The notes: generated by a model from the letters alone, not told the origin. A stretch of 44,645 nucleotides of DNA from JANQKX01 sp039028695 (GCA_039028695.1 JBCCHN010000035.1:1-44645); one strand, 5' to 3'; positions 1 to 9,414 are shown, counted from the stretch's first letter. A program made the numbers and translations.

Positions 1-100
1 ATTTTCTTGGTGGGTCTGGCACCAAATGGTCGATTTTGGTCGTTTAGAAAATGGTGATAAGGTAGAAAAGATTATTATTTTCGGACATTGAAACATAGAC

Positions 101-191
101 GGAGAGATGGCCGAGTGGCTGAAGGCGCTCCCCTGCTAAGGGAGTATGGGTTAATCGCCCATCGAGGGTTCGAATCCCTCTCTCTCCGCCA
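101..191 (+). tRNA. tRNA-Ser (anticodon GCU)
   Basis: Cloverleaf read directly: the acceptor arm GGAGAGA (101-107) pairs with TCTCTCC (181-187), with discriminator G188 and an encoded CCA (189-191). The anticodon stem CTCCC/GGGAG (128-132/140-144) encloses loop CTGCTAA with anticodon GCT at 135-137, reading AGC/AGU serine codons. The long variable arm (TATGGGTTAATCGCCCATC region) and the GGTTCGAATCC T-loop are typical of class II tRNA-Ser. The mature body is 88 nt plus CCA. Confidence 0.97.
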
Positions 192-212
192 AAGGCTTTT
201 CGCCTGGTGAAA

Positions 213-254
213 TGCCGCCCCAATTCCCCATCGACGGCAGGGTGGCAGTCTTTT
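213..254 (+). terminator. Possible intrinsic terminator after tRNA-Ser
   Basis: TGCCGCCC (213-220) can pair with GGGTGGCA (240-247) through one G-U wobble, with a 19-nt loop, followed by GTCTTTT. The position 22 nt past the tRNA fits a terminator, but the large loop makes it uncertain. The rest of 255-488 shows no gene or recognisable element. Confidence 0.35.
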
Positions 255-488
255 CGAAGAAAGGACGAAAGCCCTCAAGGCTCGATGCGCCTCGCTCCCT
301 CTCCGCGCAAGAGCTTCTTTATAGGGGCGATGCTGGTTAGAAGATTAGCATCGAAAATCCCTGTTTCCGACGGTAGCACGCGTTAGAGACAAAGCGGGAT
401 TGAACCGGCCCGGTTCCCCTGGATTACGCGTCATCGATAACTTTTTTCTCATCCTGGGCTTGGGTTCGTCTCCACGTCCCGAGGGTCG

Positions 489-2507
489 TCATGAAGCCTC
501 GGGCAGCCAAATTATGAACGTGGTGCCCTTGCCCAGTTCACTCTCAACGCTAATGGTTCCGCCTTGGCGATCAATCAAAGTGTGGGTGATGGACAAGCCA
601 AGTCCGGTCCCTTCCTGGCGCTTGGTTGTAAAGAAGGGATCGAACACCTTGTTCATCACGTCTTCCGCCATGCCGATGCCTGTATCTGTTACGTTAATAC
701 AGACGCCCAATAGGCTGTTTTGGGTCGCATCGGAGGTGCTGATTGTGAGAGCGCCGCCGTCCGGCATGGCGTGTATGGCATTCACAATTAGATTCACCAG
801 GACTTGTTGAAGCTCGGTTCGGTTCATCAAGACATGGCGGCTCGCTTTTTCTCGCCGAACAATCTCAATATCGGACTTTTGCAGGAGGTGATGGACAAGG
901 GGAAGACAGTCGTCAATGACATCTTGAAGCCGATGGCGTTCAACATAATCCGCATATTCTTCTGGTTTGGCGAATTGCAGTAGTTTTGTGACAATCTGAT
1001 TGATCCGATGTATTTGCTCGTCAAGGAGCCTTAATTCGGTTTTGGCGTCATCTGCTTTTTCGCCCATCACATTGCGAATGATTTCCAGATTCCCCTGCAT
1101 CACCGCGATGGGATTGTTTATCTCGTGAGCCACGCCCGCGGTAATTTCACCGATGGCGGCAAGTTTTTCCGACATGATCAGTTGCTTTGTCGTAGCCTCC
1201 AGTTGACGGTTGGCCAATCGCAGCTCGCGGGTGCGTTCATCGACACGCTTGTTCAGCTCCTCGTTATATATTCTCAGGTCTCGTTCCCGGGCTTGGACCT
1301 GGTCGAGAAGATCATCCAGATGAACCGCGACCTGTCCTATTTCGTCATCGGCATTTTTTATGCCGGTTCTTGAATCCAGATCGCCTTTCTCGACCTTGGC
1401 AATGGTTCCGGTCATTCGCTCCAGGGGCCTGAAGATGCTCCGGGCCCAACTTAGGAGAATTGGAACTGTGGCGCCGATAATGATGAGAAATGCCAGCGCC
1501 GTGGTCAGCAAGGTTTCGTACTTGGCTTGACGAAAAGGGGCTTCAAGGAACCCGACGTAGAGCATACCGATCCGTTTCCCAAAGCTGTCCACGATCGGTT
1601 CATAAGCAGAGATATACCAGTCATTGACCACAAAGGCCCTATCAAGCCAGGTGTGCCCCTGACCCAGAACGGCCTCGCGTACGACTGCAGATACACGTGT
1701 CCCCAAGGCGCGACTGCCTTCAAAAAGACGGACATTGGTGCTGACCCGCACGTCATCCAGAAATAAGGTGGCCGTGCCTTTACTGCCTTCGGGAAGACTG
1801 GCTTCTTGGTAGACAAGGTCATTTATCGTATCGATGAAAATCAGATTCCGGTTAAGCAATATCCCGCCGACCAAAGCGGCGCTTTCGCCACCCGATAGTG
1901 TAACTGGGGACGCTGATTGGATGACCATACCTCGGGTTTCGGCCTCGCGATCGGTCTGGACCGCATTGGGTGTCTCTACCAGGTCAAAATGAGACCGCTC
2001 GGCAAGCGACGGTGACAAGGCCTCCAGCTCTGACTCGGAAAAGAGATCGATGGCCGTGTTGGCTTGCCCCGTGAGCGAAAGCTCTATGATTGGCCAATCC
2101 GTGCGAATCTTTTCGAGGGGATGATCGGGAGCTGCACCGATCACATCACGATCGGGTTCAACCACATAAAGGAAATCCAATCCGAGTTGCTGTCGGCTGA
2201 CATCCAAAAACCGATCAATGTCTTTTGATTCTTGAATAATGTCTCTGAAGGCGGCTGACCGTCCCAAAGCTCCAATTCTATCTTCTGTCGTTTCAAGGAT
2301 GCGATAGAGATACTCGTGCGCAATAGTCAGGTCGCCATTGACCTTTGAGATTAATGTCGCATCGAACCTTTCGCTCCAGCGGGAAATGCTGATCGTCATC
2401 AACAGAGGAAGGATGACCAATGTTGGCAGCAGGGCGAGGGCCAGGAGGCGAAAGCGGACCGAACGTTTTCGCCAAGTGGTAAAGATCGCTGTTGCCGCTT
2501 TAGACAT
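489..2507 (-). CDS. Membrane sensor histidine kinase (Cache-HAMP-HisKA-HATPase)
   Basis: A 672-aa sensor kinase. TM1 is near residues 20-42, followed by an extracytoplasmic Cache-like sensor of about 290 residues and TM2 (the TALAFLIIIGATVPILL region). Then come HAMP, a coiled coil, the HisKA H-box AHEINNP with phospho-acceptor near His461, and an ATPase with N (VNLIVNAIHAMPDG), G1 (DTGIGM) and G2 (GTGLGLSI) boxes. The ATG at 2507 was chosen over a longer ORF (from 2582) because it overlaps the TAA of the upstream regulator by 8 bases, implying translational coupling. This is the partner of the NtrC-type regulator. Being downstream of a HAAT importer with a sigma-54 promoter, it may sense that importer's substrate or a related signal; the ligand is unknown. 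Confidence 0.93.
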   Translation of the reverse strand: MSKAATAIFTTWRKRSVRFRLLALALLPTLVILPLLMTISISRWSERFDATLISKVNGDLTIAHEYLYRILETTEDRIGALGRSAAFRDIIQESKDIDRFLDVSRQQLGLDFLYVVEPDRDVIGAAPDHPLEKIRTDWPIIELSLTGQANTAIDLFSESELEALSPSLAERSHFDLVETPNAVQTDREAETRGMVIQSASPVTLSGGESAALVGGILLNRNLIFIDTINDLVYQEASLPEGSKGTATLFLDDVRVSTNVRLFEGSRALGTRVSAVVREAVLGQGHTWLDRAFVVNDWYISAYEPIVDSFGKRIGMLYVGFLEAPFRQAKYETLLTTALAFLIIIGATVPILLSWARSIFRPLERMTGTIAKVEKGDLDSRTGIKNADDEIGQVAVHLDDLLDQVQARERDLRIYNEELNKRVDERTRELRLANRQLEATTKQLIMSEKLAAIGEITAGVAHEINNPIAVMQGNLEIIRNVMGEKADDAKTELRLLDEQIHRINQIVTKLLQFAKPEEYADYVERHRLQDVIDDCLPLVHHLLQKSDIEIVRREKASRHVLMNRTELQQVLVNLIVNAIHAMPDGGALTISTSDATQNSLLGVCINVTDTGIGMAEDVMNKVFDPFFTTKRQEGTGLGLSITHTLIDRQGGTISVESELGKGTTFIIWLPEAS

Positions 2508-3912
2508 TCCACGCGGCGCATTTGCGGTCGATGGTTCGGCGGGACACACCCAGGCGGCGAGCCGCCTTATCTTTATTTCCACCGACCTCGGCTAAGACCG
2601 ACAGAATGTGTCGCCTTTCGATCTCGGCAAGGCTGCTTTCGGGATTTTTGGTGACGCCGTTTTCGACGCCAAACTCTTCAGGGAATCGGCCGAGGATCAA
2701 GGCGCGTTCGACAAAGTTTCTCAATTCACGGACATTCCCCGGCCAATCGTAGTGGGCAAGTTTGGTCTGGTCGTGTTCGCTAAATGCGATCGGCGGCATG
2801 CCGAGTTGTCGGGAGAGTTCGTGCATGAACAATTCCGCCAATTCCAGCACGTCATTGCCCCGATCCCTGAGCGGGGGGAGGTTGATCTGCATCACATTAA
2901 TGCGGAAATAAAGATCGGCTCGGAAATTGCCTTCTTCCACTTGCTGTTCCAGATCAGAGTTGGTTGCGAAAACGAACCGTAAGTCGACTGGAATTTCTCG
3001 TTCCGATCCCACGGGACGAACACGCTTATCTTCCAAGACCCGTAATAATTTGCCCTGAAGGGGCAGGGGAAGGTCGCCGATCTCGTCAAGGAAAAGTGTA
3101 CCGCCCTGGGCGTGCAGGAACAGACCGTCCCGCGCGGCGTGTGCGCCAGTAAACGCACCTTTGACGTGCCCAAAAAGCTCACTCTCTATCATATCCATTG
3201 GAATGGCGGCGCAGTTCACCGCCACAAAGGGCTTGTCATCTCGATCCGAGTAGGCGTGCAGCGAACGGGCCGCGACCTCCTTGCCTGTGCCGGACTGCCC
3301 AGTGATTAGGACCGAAGTGGGCAAGGGGGCAACCCGCTGAATTGCCTCGCGAGCGGATTGCACGGCCTTGGACTGGCCGATCAGATTGTCACTCAAGCTT
3401 CGTCCGGAATTGGACCGCAATTCGTGCCGGAGAACATAATTTTCCCGCTGCAGTCGCAGGCGATCCAAACATCGTGCGATGGCGTTGAGTATTTGGTTGG
3501 AGCGGAAGGGTTTTAGAACGAAATCGGCCGCGCCCGCCCGAAGGGCCTGGATGGCGGTCTCGAGGTCTGCGTAGGCCGTGATCAAAATAGCGTCTGCAAA
3601 AAATCCCACGGCCCGTTGTTCGGCGAGCCAAGCGACACCATGCTGGCCGGCCATGACGTTGTCCAGAATTATGACGTCGAAGTGGTCTTCATCTAGGATA
3701 CGAGATGCCTCGGCGGTACTGGAAGCCGTCTCGACGCGTTTGCACCTTGGGCCCAAAGTACGAGACAGAAAGTTGCGCATACCTGGCTCGTCGTCCACTA
3801 CTAGAATGGAGGCCTGCGCGAGCCAAGGGCCAAATTCAGGACCAGCATCTGTGTCTTCGGGCGCTTTGAACGCCGGATCCCGCTGCATCTTATCTCCCGC
3901 AGTGCCGTCCAT
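2500..3912 (-). CDS. NtrC-family sigma-54-dependent response regulator
   Basis: A 470-aa enhancer-binding protein. The receiver domain has acidic residues D40/D41, phospho-acceptor D84 (IILDNVM) and the conserved lysine in FVLKPF. The AAA+ domain has Walker A GQSGTGKE (205-212), the sigma-54 contact loop GAFTGA (252-257) and Walker B (TLFLDEIGD). A Fis-type helix-turn-helix lies in the last 35 residues (NKDKAARRLGVSRRTIDRK). The intact GAFTGA loop predicts it activates RpoN polymerase. The ATG at 3912 with GGTGGA just upstream is preferred over a TTG four codons earlier. Its likely target is the -24/-12 promoter at 9673-9690 ahead of the ABC importer; that link is inferred from position. Confidence 0.94.
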   Translation of the reverse strand: MDGTAGDKMQRDPAFKAPEDTDAGPEFGPWLAQASILVVDDEPGMRNFLSRTLGPRCKRVETASSTAEASRILDEDHFDVIILDNVMAGQHGVAWLAEQRAVGFFADAILITAYADLETAIQALRAGAADFVLKPFRSNQILNAIARCLDRLRLQRENYVLRHELRSNSGRSLSDNLIGQSKAVQSAREAIQRVAPLPTSVLITGQSGTGKEVAARSLHAYSDRDDKPFVAVNCAAIPMDMIESELFGHVKGAFTGAHAARDGLFLHAQGGTLFLDEIGDLPLPLQGKLLRVLEDKRVRPVGSEREIPVDLRFVFATNSDLEQQVEEGNFRADLYFRINVMQINLPPLRDRGNDVLELAELFMHELSRQLGMPPIAFSEHDQTKLAHYDWPGNVRELRNFVERALILGRFPEEFGVENGVTKNPESSLAEIERRHILSVLAEVGGNKDKAARRLGVSRRTIDRKCAAWNV

Positions 3913-4234
3913 TTGTTCCACCAAATCGCTGAGAATTCAGCGGTTTGGCGCTATTATGGGAAGTCTTTCGGAACGAGCTTGATAGCTAATGCAAGATGCT
4001 TAAGTTTCCCATCGCCCATGTCTTTTTGGCCCAAAAGGACGGCATTAAGACCTGCAAACGGGGTTATTTTGCACTACACACCCGCAACCGATGACCAGAC
4101 TCCACCGCCGATAATTGCGCATCCTTGATTTTTCCGCAATTACAATGTCACGGCCGCGAGACGGCGTGATGCAAAATCACCTAGTCTCGCCATTTTACAG
4201 CAGTAAGGAGGTGGAATCGTGGTCTTTGAGCAAT
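3913..4234. other. Intergenic region between livM and the two-component genes
   Basis: These 322 bp have no credible ORF. They contain the hairpin at 4156-4190. No -24/-12 element was found reading toward the regulator, so the two-component genes may be read through from the importer operon or have an unrecognised sigma-70 promoter. Confidence 0.5.
4156..4190 (-). terminator. Hairpin downstream of livM
   Basis: Outer arms GCGAGAC (4156-4162) and GTCTCGC (4184-4190) pair perfectly, with an inner stem GTGAT/ATCAC (4166-4170/4176-4180) across a 3x3 internal loop. It lies 45 nt past the livM stop. There is no U-run on either strand, so it could be a processing or stability hairpin, a partial terminator or an operator. 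Confidence 0.4.
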
Positions 4235-5317
4235 TTAGCCAGGTTGCTTTTTGAGTCTATCTGGGTTCTTTGGCTCCGCAGCGCTTGGTGTTTGCTTTTT
4301 CCTAAATTTTTGTTTGATGTTTTCCCATAGCTTTGCCATCCCGAGGGGCTCATAAATCATGAAGACGATGATCAAGACGCCAAAGACCACCTGTTCGATG
4401 GAAGAGATGATTGTTGCATCGATAGCCCCGTGAAAAACATTGTTGCCGATGCTGTTTAGCAAGACGGGAAACAGCAGAATAAATGCCGCGCCGATAAAGG
4501 CCCCGTTGATCGTGCCAAGGCCGCCAAGAATGACCATGAATAGAATCTTGAAGGACAGTTTTATGTCAAAGGCCACTGGCTCGAGCGACTTCAAGTAAGT
4601 GAAAGCAAACAGCGCGCCGGCGATGCCGCAATAAAAGGCACAGATGGCAAAGGCCTGCAGCTTTGTCTTTAGCAGTGATATCCCCATCGATTCAGCGGCG
4701 ATGTCCATGTCGCGAACCGCCATCCAGTTACGGCCGGTACTGCCCCTTGCCATGTTCATTGCTATTAAAGTAAGGGCAGCGACAACTACAACAACAACGA
4801 GGAACATCTCCATTGGCGAGGTATAGGGTTTTCCTAAAATAACAATATCCTGTGCGGTAATGATCCCCGAAGTGTCGTAGTTCTTGAACCAGCCAAATTT
4901 ATCGATCATCCAGATGATGAAAAACTGTGATGCAAGGGTGGCGACCATTAAGTAGATCCCCCGAACCCTCAAACTGGGCAGGCCAAAAATGATCCCGAAA
5001 GCGGCGGCGATCAGGCCCGATAAAATCAAGGAAACGAAAAACGGAAATTCAGGCACGCGGAGAATGAGGTTGTAACAGGCAAAGGCCCCAGCCGCCATGA
5101 AGCCGGCGCCGCCGAGAGCTAACTGCCCCGCATAACCCATGACAATTTGCTGTCCGATAGCGGCGAGCGCAAGACACAACCAAGGTATAAGGATCGAGGT
5201 ATACCAATAGTCGGACGTTACCGTCATCGGGATGATGACAAATGCCAAAACCATCAAAATAACGAAGTTGGCGATGTCAGCCTTGGTATAGGTCATAAAA
5301 AGCGGTTTCGAACTCAT
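4235..5317 (-). CDS. livM: HAAT-family ABC transporter permease (LivM-like)
   Basis: A 360-aa multi-pass inner-membrane permease of the branched-chain amino acid (HAAT) type. The family signature region YAGQLALGGAGFMAAGAF is present, as is the later GGLGTINGAFIGAAFI segment. About ten hydrophobic helices are followed by a charged lysine-rich C-terminal tail. The ATG at 5317 is preferred over the ORF start at 5479: it has GGGAGGT seven bases upstream and sits 13 nt after livH stops, whereas the longer N-terminus is only out-of-frame livH sequence. It forms the translocation channel with LivH. The family transports amino acids, urea, amides or aromatic acids, so the substrate is open. Confidence 0.93.
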   Translation of the reverse strand: MSSKPLFMTYTKADIANFVILMVLAFVIIPMTVTSDYWYTSILIPWLCLALAAIGQQIVMGYAGQLALGGAGFMAAGAFACYNLILRVPEFPFFVSLILSGLIAAAFGIIFGLPSLRVRGIYLMVATLASQFFIIWMIDKFGWFKNYDTSGIITAQDIVILGKPYTSPMEMFLVVVVVVAALTLIAMNMARGSTGRNWMAVRDMDIAAESMGISLLKTKLQAFAICAFYCGIAGALFAFTYLKSLEPVAFDIKLSFKILFMVILGGLGTINGAFIGAAFILLFPVLLNSIGNNVFHGAIDATIISSIEQVVFGVLIIVFMIYEPLGMAKLWENIKQKFRKKQTPSAAEPKNPDRLKKQPG

Positions 5318-5330
5318 GTGACGACCTCCC

Positions 5331-6233
5331 TTACACCCGCCTAATGATCTTTTCGCCGAAAAGGCCTTCAGGCCGATAGAGCAAGAAGAATATCGCCAGC
5401 ACATAGGGTGCCCAGCCTTCAATGGCGCCGCCGAAGTATGGCCCCACATAAACCTCAAGCACTTTCTCCGTTGCACCAATAATCAGGCCGCCGACGATCG
5501 CGCCCGGAATTGATGAAAAACCGCCGATGATCAGAACCGGCAACGCCTTCAATGCAAGATCAACCAGGGCAAACTGAACCCCGGCACGGGCGCCCCACAT
5601 CATGCCGGCCACCAGGGCGACTACGCCCGCTGCCGACCACACCAACAGCATGATGTTCTTTAGGGGAATACCGATCGAACTTGCCGCCCCGGCATCATCA
5701 GCGACCGCGCGAAGCCCCAAGCCCATCTTGGTGTACTTGAAGAGCAGCGCCAGACCGATGATCATTACCGCGGAAACGAGGCCCGCCGTGAGATCCAGGG
5801 CACTTATGAACAGACCCAGATTATCGGCGATCCATGGAATTGGGAAGTCACCGATCCCAAGGTCCAGCCGCCTGACTTCCACACCCCAGGCCGCTTGTGC
5901 CAATCCCTCAAGCACAAATCCGAGCCCGATGGTGGCCATCAAAAGCGTATCTTCGCTCTGATTCATCAAAGGTTCCAGAACCAGGCGCTCGGTGCAAAAA
6001 CCCACTAAAACCATCAAAAGGATGGTAACAAAAAACGCTAATATGGCCGGTAGCCCAAGTTCCATGAAGCCCACAAACGCGAGCACTGCAAAAAACACCA
6101 TCGCGCCTTGGGCAAAGTTAAACGTGGAGGAGGCCTTATAAATCAGCACAAAACCCAACGCGACCAGCGAGTACATAGTCCCGGCCAGCAGCCCGCCTAC
6201 CACAACCTCGATAAAAAACAGGAACTCAGTCAT
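5331..6233 (-). CDS. livH: HAAT-family ABC transporter permease (LivH-like)
   Basis: A 300-aa hydrophobic permease. It has the LivH N-terminal pattern (GGLLAGTMYSLVALGFVLIYKAS, then FNFAQGAM) and the late LIIGGFSSIPGAIVGGLIIG segment that contacts the ATPases. The ATG at 6233 overlaps the livG stop by 8 bases, indicating translational coupling. It pairs with LivM. Within the operon order SBP-livF-livG-livH-livM it is the fourth gene. Confidence 0.94.
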   Translation of the reverse strand: MTEFLFFIEVVVGGLLAGTMYSLVALGFVLIYKASSTFNFAQGAMVFFAVLAFVGFMELGLPAILAFFVTILLMVLVGFCTERLVLEPLMNQSEDTLLMATIGLGFVLEGLAQAAWGVEVRRLDLGIGDFPIPWIADNLGLFISALDLTAGLVSAVMIIGLALLFKYTKMGLGLRAVADDAGAASSIGIPLKNIMLLVWSAAGVVALVAGMMWGARAGVQFALVDLALKALPVLIIGGFSSIPGAIVGGLIIGATEKVLEVYVGPYFGGAIEGWAPYVLAIFFLLYRPEGLFGEKIIRRV

Positions 6234-7023
6234 GGGCTACTCCAAGGTATGCGTCGATCACGTCTTGATTGGATCGGACTTCATCGGGCGGACCGTCCGC
6301 GATTATCTTGCCGTAGTCGAGCACGACAACGCTGTCGGAAATATCCATAACCACACCCATATCGTGCTCGATCAAAACCATCGTAGTACCGATCTCATCG
6401 TTGACCTTGAGAATAAATCGGCACATTTCGCGTTTTTCTTCTACGTTCATGCCGGCCATCGGTTCGTCAAGCAAAAGCACTTCGGCCTCAGTGGCGAGGG
6501 CACGGCCCAGTTCCACTTTCTTTTGCAAGCCATAGGGAAGATTGCCGACCGGCGTATCCTTAATGTTTACGATCTCCAAAAACTCTACGATCTCTTCGCA
6601 CTTTTGACGGTTAACGCGTTCTTCCGCGGTGGCGCTGGGAAGTTGAAATGCCACTTGTAAAAAGTTGGCCTTCATATGCAATCGGCGCCCTACGAGAATA
6701 TTGTCCAGTACGGACATACGTTTAAATAATGCCAGGTTTTGGAAAGTTCTTGAGATTCCGGTTCGTGCGACAAAGTTGGGATTAATTTTTTCAAGAAGCT
6801 TGCCTTTGAACTTAATCGTTCCTTGTTGGGGCTTATAGATTCCATTGATGCAGTTAAGCATGGAACTTTTTCCGGCCCCATTTGGACCGATGATGGCACG
6901 AATTTCATGTTCGCGGATGTTAAAGGACGAATCCGTTATGGCTTGGACGCCGCCAAAACTGAGCGAAATACCGTCAATCTCCAAAATAGGATCGCCAATC
7001 GGAAAGTTTCTAGTCTGTGTCAT
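6226..7023 (-). CDS. livG: HAAT ABC transporter ATP-binding protein (LivG-like)
   Basis: A 265-aa ATPase. Walker A is GPNGAGKSS, the family-typical degenerate signature is LPYGLQKKVELGRAL, Walker B is VLLLDEPMAG, the D-loop is MNVEEK and the H-loop is LIEHDM. It energises uptake together with the LivF-like subunit. The start is ATG, 58 nt after the livF stop, and the 3' end overlaps livH. Length and motifs are complete. Confidence 0.95.
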   Translation of the reverse strand: MTQTRNFPIGDPILEIDGISLSFGGVQAITDSSFNIREHEIRAIIGPNGAGKSSMLNCINGIYKPQQGTIKFKGKLLEKINPNFVARTGISRTFQNLALFKRMSVLDNILVGRRLHMKANFLQVAFQLPSATAEERVNRQKCEEIVEFLEIVNIKDTPVGNLPYGLQKKVELGRALATEAEVLLLDEPMAGMNVEEKREMCRFILKVNDEIGTTMVLIEHDMGVVMDISDSVVVLDYGKIIADGPPDEVRSNQDVIDAYLGVAHD

Positions 7024-7081
7024 AGCTGTCCACGAGTTGCCTTAGTTTATCTTCGGTATGTGCAGTTCAAAAATCCACAGA

Positions 7082-7882
7082 TTACGCGCTTTCTTCTCTT
7101 AAGACGTCCCGGAAATTCTTTCTGCCTTCTTTTGATATTCCGAGATAGAGTTCTTTTACCTTTTCATCATCCAATAAACTCTCGGCCGTTCCATGCAGCA
7201 TGACGTTGCCGGTTTCAATGATATATCCATAGTCGGCATTGCGAAGGGCCACGTTGGTATTTTGCTCAGCAAGCAAAATGCTCACGCCTTCATTTCGGTT
7301 CAGTTCTTGGACGATATTAAAAATCTCAGCGACTAATTGAGGGGCAAGACCCATTGATGGTTCGTCAAGTAGGAGCATTTTGGGCTTGGCCATCATGGCG
7401 CGCGCGACGGCCACCATCTGCTGTTCGCCGCCCGATGTAAAACCTGCTTGGCTTTTACGCCGTTCTCTTAGTCGATTGAAATAGCCGTATATTTTGTCAA
7501 GCTCGTTTTTAATATCCGACTTTGAGAGCTTACGCGAATAAGCACCGGCAATTATGTTTTCTTCGACGGTGAGATGTCCAAAGCATCGTCTGCCCTCAAG
7601 CACCTGGACAAGACCCAGCCCGACCATCTCGGCTGGGTTTTGGTTCTTCACCTGCTGTCCGTCATAGGTGATTTTTCCTTGAGTCACCTTGCCCCGTTCG
7701 GCGGCCAGCATGGTTGATATGGCCTTCAGGGTGGTGCTCTTACCTGCGCCGTTGCCTCCGAGGAGGGCGACGATCTTGCCGCGCGGCACCGTCAGAGACA
7801 CATCGTGAAGCGCGGCGATGACGTTATCGTAAACGACTTCGATCCCATCGATTTCCAAAATATTGTCTGATTTAGCGCTCAT
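7082..7882 (-). CDS. livF: HAAT ABC transporter ATP-binding protein (LivF-like)
   Basis: A 266-aa ATPase with Walker A GGNGAGKST, signature TSGGEQQMVAVARAMM, Walker B MLLLDEPSMGLAP and H-loop LLAEQN. The C-terminal extension (about 25 residues past the usual LYLG end) is slightly longer than typical LivF. It is the second gene of the operon, separated from the binding-protein gene by 144 nt, which is the largest gap inside the operon. Confidence 0.94.
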   Translation of the reverse strand: MSAKSDNILEIDGIEVVYDNVIAALHDVSLTVPRGKIVALLGGNGAGKSTTLKAISTMLAAERGKVTQGKITYDGQQVKNQNPAEMVGLGLVQVLEGRRCFGHLTVEENIIAGAYSRKLSKSDIKNELDKIYGYFNRLRERRKSQAGFTSGGEQQMVAVARAMMAKPKMLLLDEPSMGLAPQLVAEIFNIVQELNRNEGVSILLAEQNTNVALRNADYGYIIETGNVMLHGTAESLLDDEKVKELYLGISKEGRKNFRDVLREESA

Positions 7883-7940
7883 GTCTCTTCTGCTATGAAT
7901 GGAGTGACATTTTGCCCACGAGAGGGAACTTGGATTAAAT

Positions 7941-7955
7941 CTTCAAAAGTTGAAG
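7941..7955. repeat. Small inverted repeat in the SBP-livF gap
   Basis: CTTCAA (7941-7946) and TTGAAG (7950-7955) flank AAG. There is no U-tract. It may be a processing hairpin that lets the binding-protein transcript exceed the rest of the operon, as often seen in ABC importers, or it may be chance. Confidence 0.2.
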
Positions 7956-8026
7956 AGGGACCGAAAACAAGTCGGGAATCTTCGTCATTTTCAGTCCCCC
8001 TTCATTTTAGTGGCAAGTTGACAGTT

Positions 8027-9367
8027 TTAGCACTGTTTCGGGGTTATATTGTTTTCACTGGCAAACTTCGCAGCGGAATCCTCTACCAGTTGCCTGATAT
8101 AGGCGGGGTCGAGCGGAGCTTCCCATCCGGTAACTTGCTCGAATTTTTCTCCGTCCCACTGCATGACGGCAAATTTGCCGGCGCCTTCATGATTCTCACA
8201 AGAAATCGCAAAGGGCGCGACCATGCCCTGAATGCCGATCTCGCCAAGGCGTTCTTCGGTCATGTTTAGGGCTTCATAGCCGTCCCGGAATTCGGCACCG
8301 GTTACAGCTTTGCCTTCCTTGCCATGCATTTCCTGGGCATTTTTCAATGCCTCGATCCACATGACGGCAGCGCCAAGTCCGCGATTCCAATAAACGGACC
8401 CAACACGGCTTTCATCGGCCAAATTGCCCTTGCCCGCGCCATAGACCTGTTCCTTGATCGCCGCCACCAACGGGTATTCATCGCCCGGTAAGGCATTGGC
8501 AACCGCATAGGTACCGACCGCAGCTTCGCCGGCTGGATACATGTCCTCTTCGGCGGCGCCGAACGTGACATACATCATGCGGTCACGCGGGAAACCCACG
8601 CGCGCAGCATTGGTCATGGCGGTGGAGTTCATGCCGGAACCAGCGCCCCAGAACGTCACCCAATCGGGGTTCTCTCTTCTGATTTGGAGCCATTGAGACT
8701 GCTGCTCCAAACCGGGCGGCGGAATTGAGATCTCCACCAGTTCGACACCCCAATCCTCGGCGATTTTTCTCATCGCAGGCAGAGGTTCGCGGCCATAGGC
8801 AGAGTCAATATGAAGGTGAACGATTTTCTTGCCCTTCATCTGTTCGATGCCGCCCTCTTGCTCGGCCATGAACTTCATCTTGACCGCGATTTGGGACCAA
8901 TAGTGGCTGGCTGCGTTAAAGACCCAAGGCCAGACCCGGCCATCGGCGCCATCGGTTCGACCGTAGCCATATTGGGCCAGGACCACGTTGTCGTCAGCCA
9001 TCCGGTTAATCACAGCATAGGCGCCCGGTGTGCCAAGAGTGTCGAATACGACAATCTTTTGACCGTCTTTTTCAAGCAAACGCTGGTAGCATTCGACCGT
9101 CTTAACCGCGTTGTACTCGGTTTCACATTCTTCCCAGGTCAACATCACGCCGTTCACGCCGCCGTTCATGTTGATGTAATTCATATAGTCGATTTGAGCG
9201 CCATAATATCCCGTGCCCATGGCCGAATAGGGACCCACTCGACTGCTGGCAACCGGGAAATATTGTGTTTCCTCGGCGACGGCGCCTTGCGGCAGCGCGA
9301 CGGTTGACGCCACAGCCGCCGCGACGGCGGCGCTGGTCAACCAATTTCTTAATCGCCTTTGTTTCAT
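8027..9367 (-). CDS. HAAT-family periplasmic substrate-binding protein
   Basis: A 446-aa periplasmic binding protein of the Peripl_BP_6 (Leu/Ile/Val) type. It has a basic N-terminus, a hydrophobic Ala-rich signal and a likely cleavage around AVA-EE (about residues 29-32). The mature part begins with a typical SSRVGPYSAMGTGYYGAQIDYMNYIN opening strand and ends in an unusually C-terminal Cys (PKQC). The ATG at 9367 has AAAGGAG at 9375-9381. It captures the ligand for the permease/ATPase genes downstream. At about 415 mature residues it is larger than LivJ (about 345), which resembles HAAT proteins for aromatic or other non-amino-acid ligands; that reading is tentative. Confidence 0.93.
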   Translation of the reverse strand: MKQRRLRNWLTSAAVAAAVASTVALPQGAVAEETQYFPVASSRVGPYSAMGTGYYGAQIDYMNYINMNGGVNGVMLTWEECETEYNAVKTVECYQRLLEKDGQKIVVFDTLGTPGAYAVINRMADDNVVLAQYGYGRTDGADGRVWPWVFNAASHYWSQIAVKMKFMAEQEGGIEQMKGKKIVHLHIDSAYGREPLPAMRKIAEDWGVELVEISIPPPGLEQQSQWLQIRRENPDWVTFWGAGSGMNSTAMTNAARVGFPRDRMMYVTFGAAEEDMYPAGEAAVGTYAVANALPGDEYPLVAAIKEQVYGAGKGNLADESRVGSVYWNRGLGAAVMWIEALKNAQEMHGKEGKAVTGAEFRDGYEALNMTEERLGEIGIQGMVAPFAISCENHEGAGKFAVMQWDGEKFEQVTGWEAPLDPAYIRQLVEDSAAKFASENNITPKQC

Positions 9368-9374
9368 CTATTTT

Positions 9375-9381
9375 CTCCTTT
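9375..9381 (-). promoter_or_regulatory. Shine-Dalgarno of the substrate-binding protein gene
   Basis: AAAGGAG on the minus strand, seven bases before the ATG at 9367. It is one of the strongest ribosome-binding sites in the window, fitting high expression of a binding protein, and it fixes the start. Confidence 0.75.
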
Positions 9382-9414
9382 GGTTGTTATTATAAACGCA
9401 CTCCGTGCTCACAC

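Noticed and set aside
396..418. Inverted repeat GAACCG-GCC-CGGTTC as a terminator of the histidine kinase
   Set aside because: The stem is 6 bp with a 3-nt loop and has no U-run on the minus strand, so it was not listed as a terminator.
400..810. 136-aa plus-strand ORF antisense to the histidine kinase
   Set aside because: It is a reverse-frame shadow of the well-supported kinase gene, with no family resemblance and no ribosome-binding site.
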